64,000 nt of DNA from Bacteroidales bacterium. GTDB lineage: Bacteria > Bacteroidota > Bacteroidia > Bacteroidales > UBA932. A program made the translations under genes and the position numbers. Location: positions 116,944 to 180,943 of the forward strand of contig JAFROX010000010.1 in the NCBI GenBank assembly GCA_017429475.1, given 5' to 3'. Below, piece after piece: positions 25,225-33,492 of this stretch (its first letter is position 1; every line of letters starts with the position of its first letter). The notes under the pieces were generated by a model. It did not search any database, was not told where the DNA came from, and worked only from the letters and a program-made list of their open reading frames with translations.

Positions 25225-26025
25225 TTATCCTTGCATCCTTTTCCTGAATGCAGAAGGTGTCATACCGGTCTGCTTCTTGAAAAGGCGGGAAAAATAGGAC
25301 TGATCTTCTATACCCACGGAATTTGAGACATCAATGATGGGAAGCGTCGTGGACGATAGCAGGCGTTTGGCGCGCTGGATACGCACGATATCAATCCAGG
25401 TACCCACACTGCGGCCGGTGCAGTGTTTCACCAGCCGGCTTAGATAATTGCTGCTGATGCCGGCCTCTTCTGCATAGCCGCCAATTGTTCCGGGCATTTT
25501 TTCAGCGTCGAACACGGATTCCAGGAAGGTGCTGACAGCCGCAGGTATCGATGCCGGACGGTTCGTTTTTATGCGGGAAAGGAGAAGGTCGACTCCTTTC
25601 TCGATGAATGTCGTGTCTCCCCTGTCGTATGCGTTTGCGAGCATATTGAACAGTTCGGACATAAATGCGCCTTCGTCAAACCAGAACGCGGTATGCAGCG
25701 GAGCAGAGATGTAGCGCAGCAATTTAGCATCCGGAAGAAAAGACGGATCATAGCCGCCCGTATAGCCGACGGCATCGTTGTAATAACGGATGGCAAACGG
25801 AACCTCCTGGGGAATCATCAGAAAATGGCCCGGCTGACACAGGAAAGGGGTTCCATCCACATCCGCCAGCACTTCGCCGGAAGCAACGTATATGAAGCCC
25901 ACTAGGGGCAGTCTCGCCACAGGAGTTTCCGCCGGTTTGAAATAACCGGCGGTATCCATCCTCCTTATGAAGAACTTGCCCTTCGAGAAGTCCGCTTCAG
26001 GACTCCAGTGAGGTTTGGCATCCAT
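25225..26025 (-). CDS. AraC family transcriptional regulator
   Basis: 266 residues. An N-terminal cupin-type sensing domain (about 1-150; GEVLADVDGTPFLCQPGHFLMIP) is followed by two helix-turn-helix units (about 165-265), the second with the AraC signature DQSYFSRLFKKQTGMTPSAFRKR. It probably senses a sugar or small molecule. The target genes are not clear; its nearest neighbours are DUF4491 and a glutathione peroxidase, both on the same strand. Confidence 0.9.
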   Translation of the reverse strand: MDAKPHWSPEADFSKGKFFIRRMDTAGYFKPAETPVARLPLVGFIYVASGEVLADVDGTPFLCQPGHFLMIPQEVPFAIRYYNDAVGYTGGYDPSFLPDAKLLRYISAPLHTAFWFDEGAFMSELFNMLANAYDRGDTTFIEKGVDLLLSRIKTNRPASIPAAVSTFLESVFDAEKMPGTIGGYAEEAGISSNYLSRLVKHCTGRSVGTWIDIVRIQRAKRLLSSTTLPIIDVSNSVGIEDQSYFSRLFKKQTGMTPSAFRKRMQG

Positions 26026-26042
26026 ATACGGTCGGCAAAACG

Positions 26043-26657
26043 CTAAAGGAGAGCCTGGATTTCGGCATCCAGATCTTCAGGAGCGACTACTGGCTCGAAA
26101 CGGGCAACTACCCTGCCCTTGCGGTCAATGAGGAACTTGGTGAAGTTCCACTTGATGTCAGGATTTGACGCATAGTCCGCATCGGCTCTCGACAGCATCC
26201 CGTCCATCGCCTTACCCCGTTCACTGTCGCCGAAGCCTGCGAATGGTTTCTCAGAGTACAGCCACTTGAAAATCTCGTTGGCATTCTCCCCGTTGACGTC
26301 AGATTTGGCCATCAGAGGGAAAGTGACGCCGTAGTTGAGACGGCAGAACTCTTCGATCTCCTCGTTGGTGCCGGGCTCCTGATGTCCGAACTGGTCGCAG
26401 GGGAAGCCGATGACCACGAAACCTTTGTCCTCATATTTCTTGTAGAGGGCCTCGAGGCCGTCGTACTGGGGAGTGAAGCCGCACTTGGATGCGGTGTTGA
26501 CCACGAGCAGGACCTTGCCTTTGTAGTCGGCGAAGTTTACTTCCTGCCCCTTGTTCGACTCGGCGGTGAAGCCGTAGATAGTCTGAGACTTTCCGGCACA
26601 TCCTGCCATAAGGAGAACTACGGAGAAGGCCAGTGCGAGTTTAGCTATTGCTTTCAT
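26043..26657 (-). CDS. Glutathione peroxidase-like lipoprotein (thiol peroxidase)
   Basis: 204 residues. The signal ends in a lipobox (MAGC, Cys20), so it is membrane-anchored outside the cytoplasm. The GPx fold is clear: catalytic Cys59 in NTASKCGFTPQ (Cys in place of selenocysteine), FPCDQFGHQEPG, and KWNFTKFL with the catalytic Trp. It likely reduces lipid or organic peroxides using a thioredoxin-like donor. It overlaps the ohrR-like gene by 17 bases, with a cytoplasmic paralogue on the other side of the regulator. Confidence 0.9.
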   Translation of the reverse strand: MKAIAKLALAFSVVLLMAGCAGKSQTIYGFTAESNKGQEVNFADYKGKVLLVVNTASKCGFTPQYDGLEALYKKYEDKGFVVIGFPCDQFGHQEPGTNEEIEEFCRLNYGVTFPLMAKSDVNGENANEIFKWLYSEKPFAGFGDSERGKAMDGMLSRADADYASNPDIKWNFTKFLIDRKGRVVARFEPVVAPEDLDAEIQALL

Positions 26658-27099
26658 TGTTATTGTGTTTCAATTGTCCGATTATATCATCCAACATATG
26701 GAAAAGTGCGGGAACAGTTTCTGGAGTGACACTGTCGCACAGCACTGAGCTGCCGACAGTCTCGGGGACCTCAGACAGTTTGTCCTGCAGTTCTCGTCCT
26801 TTTTTTGTGAGCTTGACTATCATCTGCCTTGCATCCTTCTTACCCTGCGTACGGGTAAGGATACCTTCAGCCTCCATTCGCTTGAGCAGCGGGGTAACGG
26901 TATTCGTTTCCAGCTGCAGCCGCTTTGCAATGTCGTTCACGGGCTGGGAATCCTTCTCCCAAAGCACCAGCAATACGAGATACTGCGGATAAGTCAGTCC
27001 ATAGTCAGCCAGCAGCGGATGATACGCCTGGGTTATCAGACGTGAAGCCGTGTACAACCTGAAGCAGAGTTGATTGTCAAGTTTGAAGCGTCCGTCCAT
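26641..27099 (-). CDS. ohrR: OhrR-type MarR family peroxide sensor
   Basis: 152 residues with the MarR winged helix (PVNDIAKRLQLETNTVTPLLKRMEAEGILTR). The N-terminal LDNQLCFRLYTASR places a cysteine at position 12, the conserved peroxide-sensing Cys of OhrR. Oxidation of that Cys releases the repressor from DNA in known members. It sits between two glutathione peroxidase genes: its ATG overlaps the stop of one by a base, and it overlaps the start of the other by 17 bases. Two matching operator-like palindromes lie ahead of the operon. Confidence 0.87.
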   Translation of the reverse strand: MDGRFKLDNQLCFRLYTASRLITQAYHPLLADYGLTYPQYLVLLVLWEKDSQPVNDIAKRLQLETNTVTPLLKRMEAEGILTRTQGKKDARQMIVKLTKKGRELQDKLSEVPETVGSSVLCDSVTPETVPALFHMLDDIIGQLKHNNNESNS

Positions 27100-27641
27100 T
27101 ACAGCATTTCTTCAATATCCTTCTCGAATGAAGCGGGTTCTGCCACAGGTGCGAAACGTTTAACTACGCTTCCGTCCTTGTTGATGAGGAACTTGGTGAA
27201 GTTCCAGAGGATGTCGCTGTCTTTCTCGACACTCTTGCTGAGTGTCTTCAGCATCTTCTGGGTTGCCTTGGCCTTGAGGCCCTTGTACTCTTCTGAGGGA
27301 GCGGCTTCCTTGAGCCAGGTGAATACCGGGCTCTCGGCGGGACCGTTCACGTCAGTTTTCTTCATCAGCTGGAAAGTCACTCCGTGATTGAGGCGGCAGA
27401 ACTCTTCGATCTGCTCGTCGCTGCCCGGCTCCTGGTGTGCGAACTGGTCGCAGGGGAAACCGAGGATTACCAGGCCGCGGTCTTTGTATTTCTGATAGAG
27501 AGCCTCGAGGCCGTCATACTGGGGAGTGAATCCGCATTTTGAAGCGGTGTTGACAATCAGAAGGACTTTACCTTCGAACTGAGAGAAATCTATTTCTGCA
27601 CCTTTGTTGCTCAGTGCCTTAAAATCATAAATAGTTGCCAT
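27099..27641 (-). CDS. Cytoplasmic glutathione peroxidase
   Basis: 180 residues starting MATIYDFKAL, with no signal. Catalytic Cys36 in NTASKCGFTPQ, then FPCDQFAHQEPG and LWNFTKFL. It is a close paralogue of the lipoprotein GPx two genes downstream, so the locus covers both compartments. A longer upstream in-frame extension would run through the promoter and operators, so the ATG at 27641 is chosen. First gene of the GPx-ohrR-GPx operon. Confidence 0.9.
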   Translation of the reverse strand: MATIYDFKALSNKGAEIDFSQFEGKVLLIVNTASKCGFTPQYDGLEALYQKYKDRGLVILGFPCDQFAHQEPGSDEQIEEFCRLNHGVTFQLMKKTDVNGPAESPVFTWLKEAAPSEEYKGLKAKATQKMLKTLSKSVEKDSDILWNFTKFLINKDGSVVKRFAPVAEPASFEKDIEEML

Positions 27642-27654
27642 ATCTTTAATATTT

Positions 27655-27668
27655 ATATCGTTCACGAT
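27655..27668. promoter_or_regulatory. OhrR operator candidate, box 1
   Basis: ATATCGTTCACGAT, sharing the pattern ATATCG-N3-ACGAT with box 2. It lies just downstream of the minus-strand -7 element, over the expected transcription start of the GPx-ohrR operon. Confidence 0.6.
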
Positions 27669-27669
27669 G

Positions 27670-27700
27670 CAAATATAGTACAAATATTTTATATCGCAAA
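27670..27700 (-). promoter_or_regulatory. Bacteroidota-type promoter of the GPx-ohrR operon
   Basis: Minus strand: -33 TTTG at 27700-27697, exactly 19 bases, then -7 TATATTTG at 27677-27670. Both elements match the Bacteroidota consensus. It is the best-formed promoter in the window, and operator boxes cover its -33 element and its start site. Confidence 0.75.
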
Positions 27701-27706
27701 CGATAT
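27691..27706. promoter_or_regulatory. OhrR operator candidate, box 2
   Basis: A perfect inverted repeat ATATCG-CAAA-CGATAT overlapping the -33 element. Its centre is about 37 bp from that of box 1. It also lies upstream of the divergent flavodoxin gene and could control both directions. Confidence 0.65.
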
Positions 27707-27762
27707 TTATAAAAAGTGCCTGAGTTTTTGTAATTTCGCACAAAATTCAAATACAATTTACT

Positions 27763-28545
27763 ATGAAAAAGCTCCTGCTTATGATTGCCGCAACGCTTAT
27801 GGCCGTTTCGTGTGCACAGAACAAGACACCCAAGTTCCTTGTTTTATATTATTCACAGACCAACACCACCAAGGCCGTCGCCGAAGAGCTCTGCAAAAGA
27901 CTCGGTGCCGACATTGAAGAGATCACAGTCGTCAATCCTTATAATGGCACCTATCAGGAGACCATCGAGCGCTGTATGAGAGAAAGGGAATCAGGAGAAC
28001 TTCCTGAGGTCAATCCCATCAAGGCGGACCTTGATGCATATGACGTCATTTTCTTCGGTTACCCCATCTGGTTCGGAACCTGCGCACTTCCTGCAATCAG
28101 CGCACTTAAGAGCATCGATCTCAGCGGCAAGACTGTCGTTCCGTTCTGCACATTCGGCAGCGGCGGACTGGAAGTCGGCATCAGAGAAGTCAAGGCAGCA
28201 CAGCCCAAAGCCAATGTACTTTCCGGCTATGGCGTAAGGTCAGCCCGCCTCGAAGCTATGCCTGCCGAAGTCGACCGTTTCCTTAAGGAAGGCGGCTTCA
28301 TAGACGGCGATTTTGAGGAATATGAACCCTTCAGCGAAGTCCGTCCCGCCACCGAAGAGGAAATCGCCATCTTCGACGCAGCAGTAGGCTCTTATTCGAT
28401 GATTCAGGAAAAAGCCACCAACGTTGCATCGAGAGCCATTCCTGGTGGAACCGAATATCTCTTTGACACAAATTCTCCGGGCATTAAGATATATGTCATT
28501 GACCTGGAAGGCAAGGATCCCGACTTCACAAGGGTTGTCAGGTAA
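27763..28545 (+). CDS. Flavodoxin-domain lipoprotein
   Basis: 260 residues. Signal with lipobox (AVSC, Cys17). The flavodoxin domain spans about 24-185: YYSQTNTTKAVAEEL is the FMN phosphate loop, FGYPIWFGTCALP the second FMN-binding loop and PFCTFGSGGLEVG the third. The C-terminal 75 residues are unassigned. Exported flavodoxin-like proteins probably carry electrons for reduction outside the cytoplasm. It is divergent from the GPx-ohrR operon across a shared control region, so it may be induced by peroxide too; that is inference. Confidence 0.82.
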   Translation: MKKLLLMIAATLMAVSCAQNKTPKFLVLYYSQTNTTKAVAEELCKRLGADIEEITVVNPYNGTYQETIERCMRERESGELPEVNPIKADLDAYDVIFFGYPIWFGTCALPAISALKSIDLSGKTVVPFCTFGSGGLEVGIREVKAAQPKANVLSGYGVRSARLEAMPAEVDRFLKEGGFIDGDFEEYEPFSEVRPATEEEIAIFDAAVGSYSMIQEKATNVASRAIPGGTEYLFDTNSPGIKIYVIDLEGKDPDFTRVVR

Positions 28546-28565
28546 TCTGAAAAGCCGGTCAAATA

Positions 28566-29132
28566 ATGACTGAACTGCATCCTTTCGAGCCTTTCCTGCC
28601 CGATGATGCAAGGATTCTTTTCCTGGGAAGTTTCCCTCCCCAGGAGAAACGATGGTCCATGCCTTTCTTCTACCCCAACTGGACCAACGATTTCTGGAGG
28701 GTGATGGGGCTGTTGTTCCACGATGACAAGGACTGGTTCGCAGTTCCTTCAGAGAAACGCTTCGACATCGACAAGGTCAGGGACTTCTGCCGTGAGCAGG
28801 GAATTGCCCTGTACGACACTGCTTGCGAGGTCCGCCGTCTGAAAGACAACGCTTCCGACAAGTTCCTTGAGGTCGTCACCCCCACTGACATCCCCGCCCT
28901 TCTGGTCAGGATTCCGCAATGTGATGCGCTGGTTACAACAGGCCAGAAAGCCACTGATGTCATTGTCGGGACATTCGGTTGTGCAGAGCCCCCGATGGGC
29001 GGCAGCACCCCGCTTGTCATAAACGGCCGCCCTCTCATATTCTGGCGGATGCCCTCCACCTCCCGCGCCTATCCCCTTCCCCTTGCCCGGAAAGCCGAGG
29101 CCTACCGGGTGCTATTCCATACCTCCGAATAA
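28566..29132 (+). CDS. Uracil-DNA glycosylase superfamily protein (HDG/mug-like)
   Basis: 188 residues. LFLGSFPP is the catalytic-region motif of the superfamily, PFFYPNWTNDFWRVMG a substrate-pocket block and MPSTSRAYPL the minor-groove loop. Members of this branch remove hypoxanthine or related damaged bases from DNA. It starts 20 bases after the flavodoxin gene on the same strand. The last 21 bases overlap the end of the convergent glycerate kinase gene. Confidence 0.78.
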   Translation: MTELHPFEPFLPDDARILFLGSFPPQEKRWSMPFFYPNWTNDFWRVMGLLFHDDKDWFAVPSEKRFDIDKVRDFCREQGIALYDTACEVRRLKDNASDKFLEVVTPTDIPALLVRIPQCDALVTTGQKATDVIVGTFGCAEPPMGGSTPLVINGRPLIFWRMPSTSRAYPLPLARKAEAYRVLFHTSE

Positions 29133-30143
29133 AGTGAAGATGGCCTGCCGGAGATTCGCAATCGCGACAATCTTTTGAGTGGCTTCCTCATCGGAAAGGT
29201 TTTCAGGAGATACCTGTATGATTTGTGAAAAGCCTGCTTCCTGAAGGGCCTCAAGGTCTTCTATGCGCCCGGATGCCAGCATAACGGGAACGTTATGTGC
29301 TCTTCGGAGCACTCCTAAGGGAACTTTTCCTCCCAAAGTTTGTGAGTCCGACTTGCCTTCGCCTGTGACGATAAGGTCTACTCCCTGAACGACAGAATCA
29401 AAGCCGGCAAGGTCCAGAATCCTGTCTATGCCGGATACGCTTGCAGCATTGAAGTAAGCCATAAAAGCCCCGCCGAGTCCACCGGCAGCCCCGGCTCCCG
29501 GCATATCCCTGACATCCTTTCCGGTTTCAGCCAGCATCGTCTGCGCAAGAGATGCCATCCGTTCTTCGAGGATTTCCACATCAGCCGGCGAAGCTCCTTT
29601 CTGCGGGGCGAAGATTCTCGCTGCCCCGCGAGGTCCCACAAAGGGATTGTCTACGTCACAGAGCAGTTCAAAGCTGCAGCCTTCAAGGGCCTTCTTCAAT
29701 CCAGGAACACCCATCATACCGACACCTCCGTCACAGGTTGCAGTTCCGCCGAGACCGATGAGGAAGCGGGATGCACCTTGACTGCGGGCAGCAAGCAGCA
29801 ATTCTCCCACTCCACTGGTCGTCGCAACGAGCGGATTTCTTTCCTCCGGTGCCAGATGCCTGAGTCCGCAGGCCTCGGCGACCTCAACGACAGCCAGTTC
29901 TCCACAAAGGCCATAGCGGGCAGTCACCTGCCTGCCCAGCGGATCAGACACTGCTGCCTGAAGCAACTTGCCGCCCAATGCTGACATTACAGCATCGACA
30001 GTTCCCTCCCCTCCGTCAGCCAGAGGCAGCTCCACTATCTCCCACTCGGGATGCAGCTCGCGCAGGGCCGAAGACATTATGGCTGCCACCTCCGCTGCCG
30101 AAAGACAGCCTTTGAATGAATCGGGAGCAAGGACTATTTTCAT
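29112..30143 (-). CDS. glxK: Glycerate kinase
   Basis: 343 residues. APDSFKGCLSAAEVA at the N-terminus, LADGGEGT and GLGGTATCDGGVGMM are hallmarks of the GlxK/GarK glycerate kinase family, with VTGEGKSDSQT near the C-terminus. It phosphorylates D-glycerate, feeding glycolysis. It starts inside the stop region of the upstream acetyltransferase gene (4-base overlap), so the pair is coupled. The glxK symbol denotes the family; the 2- versus 3-phosphoglycerate product is not decided. Confidence 0.88.
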   Translation of the reverse strand: MKIVLAPDSFKGCLSAAEVAAIMSSALRELHPEWEIVELPLADGGEGTVDAVMSALGGKLLQAAVSDPLGRQVTARYGLCGELAVVEVAEACGLRHLAPEERNPLVATTSGVGELLLAARSQGASRFLIGLGGTATCDGGVGMMGVPGLKKALEGCSFELLCDVDNPFVGPRGAARIFAPQKGASPADVEILEERMASLAQTMLAETGKDVRDMPGAGAAGGLGGAFMAYFNAASVSGIDRILDLAGFDSVVQGVDLIVTGEGKSDSQTLGGKVPLGVLRRAHNVPVMLASGRIEDLEALQEAGFSQIIQVSPENLSDEEATQKIVAIANLRQAIFTLFGGME

Positions 30144-30634
30144 TGGAGGATTTTTTGGTATGCAAGTCTCTCGTCGCCGGAGAGAAGATATATGATGCCG
30201 CAGTAGATGAATCCGTGTTTGAGGATGTTGTGCTGCATTATGGCGTTGTCCTTGTGGGTGTCGATGCGGATGTTGCCGTCGATGGAGAAAGCATAATCCA
30301 TTATGGAGTCGAACACGCCGTGAGACTCCGGAGTGCTGGCGATGCGGTGGATGACGTGGTAGGGCTTTTCATCGTCAAGCCATTCGCCGCCATAGATTGC
30401 GTTGTAAGTCGGCTCCGGCGAAGGGATCAGGGCGAAGTAAGCAACGATCTGAGCGTCGTCTTCAATGACATAGCCGTTCCTGGCAGCCACATCAGAAAGA
30501 ATTACAGACTCAGAAGGATAGCCGTCGTTCCACTGGAGCATATTGCCTGAGGCACGCATAATTCCCTTGCCCGCCTCTATGACGGACATCACTTCGGCCA
30601 AGTCGGCCTCGAAAGCGTGACGGATGGTTTTCAC
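30140..30634 (-). CDS. GNAT family N-acetyltransferase
   Basis: 164 residues with a GNAT-like layout: an N-terminal RHAFEADLAEVMSVIEAGKGIM helix, central IVAYFALIPSPEPTYN strands and a C-terminal NIRIDTHKDNAIMQHNILKHGFIYCGIIYL, typical of a less-studied GNAT branch. The acceptor is unknown. It overlaps the glycerate kinase start by 4 bases. Confidence 0.75.
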   Translation of the reverse strand: MKTIRHAFEADLAEVMSVIEAGKGIMRASGNMLQWNDGYPSESVILSDVAARNGYVIEDDAQIVAYFALIPSPEPTYNAIYGGEWLDDEKPYHVIHRIASTPESHGVFDSIMDYAFSIDGNIRIDTHKDNAIMQHNILKHGFIYCGIIYLLSGDERLAYQKILQ

Positions 30635-30659
30635 ATTGCAAATTTAGAATAAATGCTCC

Positions 30660-30689
30660 ATTCACCGACAAAACCGGCCGATTCACCGA
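30660..30689 (+). promoter_or_regulatory. LytTR-type direct repeat site
   Basis: Two perfect 9-bp direct repeats ATTCACCGA at 30660-30668 and 30681-30689, with a 12-bp gap (21-bp period). This is the geometry used by LytTR-domain regulators. It lies about 30 bases upstream of the -7 element of the barrel gene, whose next gene encodes a LytTR protein. A 10-bp palindrome GCGCATGCGC follows at 30704-30713. Confidence 0.6.
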
Positions 30690-30718
30690 TTATTATATGG
30701 CTGGCGCATGCGCAGGGA

Positions 30719-30726
30719 TACTTTTG
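30719..30726 (+). promoter_or_regulatory. -7 element TACTTTTG of the barrel gene
   Basis: An exact TAnnTTTG match 23 bases before the ATG at 30750. An upstream in-frame ATG at 30708 lies ahead of it and is therefore not used. Confidence 0.55.
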
Positions 30727-30749
30727 CGTCAAAACCAACAACAACGATT

Positions 30750-32087
30750 ATGAAACGATTTGCCGCTATCCTGACCCTGAGCATTATTTCTGCCATTCCT
30801 GCGCTGGCCGACGGTGAGAAGACTAAAGACGCCGAAGACAGCAAAACCCCTGTTGTCATTCCACTGCAGAAGGAAATAGCGAAGTCCGGCTGGAACTTCG
30901 GAATATTTCCGGCCTTCAACTACAACAACGACCTCGGTTTTTCAATCGGCGCGCTGGCGCAGATATTCGACTATGGTGACGGAACCGTCTATCCCAACTA
31001 CCGTCACAAGTTCACTGCCAACTTCAATATCTATTCTCGTGGAGCAAAGCAGATCTGGATGAACTACGATTCCAAACACCTGATTCCGGGCAAGCGCGTC
31101 ACGGCGTCATTGTCATATATGGACAACCCCCTCTGCGGATTCTACGGATTCAACGGTGCCGTTTCTCCTTATCACGCCGACCTGGACCTTCACAAGTCCG
31201 CGGACGGCAGTCAGGGTTTGTCATTCTATTCTGTCCACCAGAAGCAGCTTATCGCCAGCCTTGACCTTCAGGGACGAATAACCGACTATATGACCTGGAT
31301 TGGAGGTGCATCCTATTCCTGGCAGCAGTATGCAGACGTCAATTACAGAGTATACGACGGAACCGAATCACTATATCATCAATATGTGGAGAATGGACTG
31401 ATTCCGGAACCAGACACTCACGGTCAGCGCTTTGACGTGAAGGGTGGAGTTGTCTATGACACGAGGGATTTCGAGACCAATCCTGAAAGAGGCATTTACG
31501 CTTCCGTGACAGCCTCAGCCGGAGCATCGTTCTCGTCACAGACCAGAGCATCTGTCTTGCTCTCGGCTGACATCCGTCAGTACGTACCGCTGTGGCCCGG
31601 CCGCCTGACCTGGGCCTGGCAGATCGCCTACAGAGGCCTCATGGCCGGTTCCCTTCCTTTCTATGCCTTGCAGGGTTTTTCAATGCGCGGCTCGTTCGGC
31701 AGCCGAATCGTCGGCAACGGTGTCGCCTGGGCAAGCACAGACCTTCGACTCCGTCTTGCTTCATTCAGAGCCTTGCGGCAAAACTTCGAAATAGGCCTTG
31801 TGGGTTTCGCAGATGTCGGAGCTGCCGTCCAGCCATACAAACTCCAGGAACAGACCGCACTGGGCAGCCTCACATTCGGCAAGCAGATAGACGACATCTA
31901 TTACGGTCCATATGCAAGCGTTTACGATCCTGCCATTGCCACACACGAGAGGCTGCACTCCAGCGCGGGCGGCGGATTCTGGTTCGCAATGAACCGGAAC
32001 TTCCTTGTGGCAGTGGAATTCGGCAAGCCGCTTAATCCGCAGGACGGCACGATGGGAGTCTACATCAACATGGGGTTTTCTTTCTAA
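30750..32087 (+). CDS. BamA/TamA-like outer-membrane surface antigen barrel
   Basis: 445 residues with signal peptide (ISAIPALADG). The bulk is a transmembrane barrel of the bacterial surface antigen type: GGVVYDTRDFETNPERGIY, FSMRGSFGSRIVGNG and STDLRLRLASFR correspond to conserved barrel strands, ending GVYINMGFSF with a terminal Phe. No POTRA repeats are present, so it is a short barrel rather than BamA itself. Function unknown; perhaps lipase-associated or protein transport. The LytTR gene follows after 30 bases. Confidence 0.8.
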   Translation: MKRFAAILTLSIISAIPALADGEKTKDAEDSKTPVVIPLQKEIAKSGWNFGIFPAFNYNNDLGFSIGALAQIFDYGDGTVYPNYRHKFTANFNIYSRGAKQIWMNYDSKHLIPGKRVTASLSYMDNPLCGFYGFNGAVSPYHADLDLHKSADGSQGLSFYSVHQKQLIASLDLQGRITDYMTWIGGASYSWQQYADVNYRVYDGTESLYHQYVENGLIPEPDTHGQRFDVKGGVVYDTRDFETNPERGIYASVTASAGASFSSQTRASVLLSADIRQYVPLWPGRLTWAWQIAYRGLMAGSLPFYALQGFSMRGSFGSRIVGNGVAWASTDLRLRLASFRALRQNFEIGLVGFADVGAAVQPYKLQEQTALGSLTFGKQIDDIYYGPYASVYDPAIATHERLHSSAGGGFWFAMNRNFLVAVEFGKPLNPQDGTMGVYINMGFSF

Positions 32088-32093
32088 AATGCT

Positions 32094-32101
32094 TATCTTT
32101 G
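32094..32101 (+). promoter_or_regulatory. -7 element TATCTTTG ahead of the LytTR gene
   Basis: An exact TAnnTTTG match in the gap between the barrel gene and the TTG start at 32118, so the regulator may have its own promoter in addition to read-through. Confidence 0.45.
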
Positions 32102-32117
32102 AAGAAAAGCGGAACAA

Positions 32118-32981
32118 TTGTCACGTAAAAGACTTGTCATATTCATTTGCATATTGCTGGCACTGCTCATCCTGCCGACGACTCTCCCGTTTATTCTGGG
32201 CCATCTCGTGCTTCCCTGGTGGGCGTTCATCTACTATGCATTCATTATCATTGTAAACGCCGGCATATATCTGGCACAACGCTGTCTGCTCATCGACCGG
32301 TTTCTGGTGAAAGGGCGGAACGGTATATATGTATTGCTCAGTTTAATCCTCCTGATCATCGGATTCGGCCTCCAATATCTCGCTCACGCTGTCACGGGAA
32401 GGATTCATCTGGGCAACGGCCAGACAATAAGCGAATATCTCGGATCCGGAGTCAATATAGCCCAGCTTACTATGATGTCAGTGATCCAGTTAGTCACCAC
32501 CTTCATCGCCATTGCCGTCAGCCTGTCGGATGAATGGCGGCTTGCGGCTTTCCGTTATAATGAAGCAGAGAAGAGCAACCGCGCGCTGAAAAGCGATGTG
32601 GAGCAGTTGAAGGAGCAGATCGATTCACTTCAACGGCCGGCCCCCCTGATGGATTCCATATCCGTCAAGATAGACCTGATGAAGAAACAGCTGAAACTGG
32701 ATGACATCCTATATGCAAACAGCGACGGGGATTATGTGCTCATCCACCTTTCAGATGGTTCTGCGCCGATGGTGCTGATGACGCTCAAGTCGCTGGAAAA
32801 GCAGCTGCCCTATGACCATTTCTGCCGTATTCACCGTTCATACCTGGTCAATGTCGACAAAATAGAAGGTCTCAAAGGAGGAAAGGTCTATGTAGCCGGG
32901 AAACAGCTGCCGTTGTCAGACTCCTGCAAGGCTGCGTTCTTCGAACTCCTCTCCCACAAGTCCATAGTCCTGCATAGTTAG
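32118..32981 (+). CDS. Membrane-bound LytTR transcriptional regulator
   Basis: 287 residues. Four membrane helices (about 6-135), a coiled-coil linker (about 150-178, EAEKSNRALKSDVEQLKEQI) and a C-terminal LytTR DNA-binding domain (about 188-285; DDILYANSDGDYVLIHL, HFCRIHRSYLVNVDKIEGL). The membrane part suggests it is a one-component sensor. The start is TTG; no in-frame ATG keeps the first helix. It follows the barrel gene and probably controls it through the direct repeats at 30660-30689. Confidence 0.85.
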   Translation: MSRKRLVIFICILLALLILPTTLPFILGHLVLPWWAFIYYAFIIIVNAGIYLAQRCLLIDRFLVKGRNGIYVLLSLILLIIGFGLQYLAHAVTGRIHLGNGQTISEYLGSGVNIAQLTMMSVIQLVTTFIAIAVSLSDEWRLAAFRYNEAEKSNRALKSDVEQLKEQIDSLQRPAPLMDSISVKIDLMKKQLKLDDILYANSDGDYVLIHLSDGSAPMVLMTLKSLEKQLPYDHFCRIHRSYLVNVDKIEGLKGGKVYVAGKQLPLSDSCKAAFFELLSHKSIVLHS

Positions 32982-32993
32982 CGGGAGCAGAAG

Positions 32994-33488
32994 CTACAAT
33001 ATCTCGATCGCTATGCGGGCGCAGGCTTCTGCGTCTGCGAGGGCGTGGTGGTGATTGACCAGGTTATGGCCACACGCTGCAGCAACAGTGTGCAGCTGAT
33101 GGTCCGGAATGCTGCGGCCGAAATGACGACGAGAAGCCACAAGGGTATCATAGAATTCATAGTCCGGATAGTCCATCTGGTAGACTTTGAAAACTTCCTT
33201 CAGGCAACATTCGTCGAAGCGGCTGTTGTGCGCCACCAGCGGCAGGCCTTCGATCATAGGAGCAATTTTCGCCCACACTTTCGGAAACACAGGTGCAAAA
33301 TACGTATCCTCTTCTCGGATTCCGTGAACACGCTGGCAGAACCACTGGTAATATTCAGGCTCAGGTCTGATGAGGCTGTAGAATGTATCGACCACCTTCC
33401 CTCCGCGGACAATCACCACCCCCACGCTGCAGACGCTCGAGGGATTCTCGTTCGCCGTCTCGAAATCGATAGCCGCAAAGTCTGTCAT
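32994..33488 (-). CDS. DnaQ-like 3'-5' exonuclease
   Basis: 164 residues starting MTDFAAIDFETANENP, where AIDFETA is Exo I (Asp, Glu). HNSRFDECCL carries Exo II, and HHALADAEACA is the Exo III/HxAxxDA motif. This is the DEDDh exonuclease family of the DNA polymerase III epsilon type without further domains. A longer frame would overlap the upstream tlpA-like stop; MTDF starts 4 bases after it and is chosen. Confidence 0.88.
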   Translation of the reverse strand: MTDFAAIDFETANENPSSVCSVGVVIVRGGKVVDTFYSLIRPEPEYYQWFCQRVHGIREEDTYFAPVFPKVWAKIAPMIEGLPLVAHNSRFDECCLKEVFKVYQMDYPDYEFYDTLVASRRHFGRSIPDHQLHTVAAACGHNLVNHHHALADAEACARIAIEIL

Positions 33489-33492
33489 TCCG

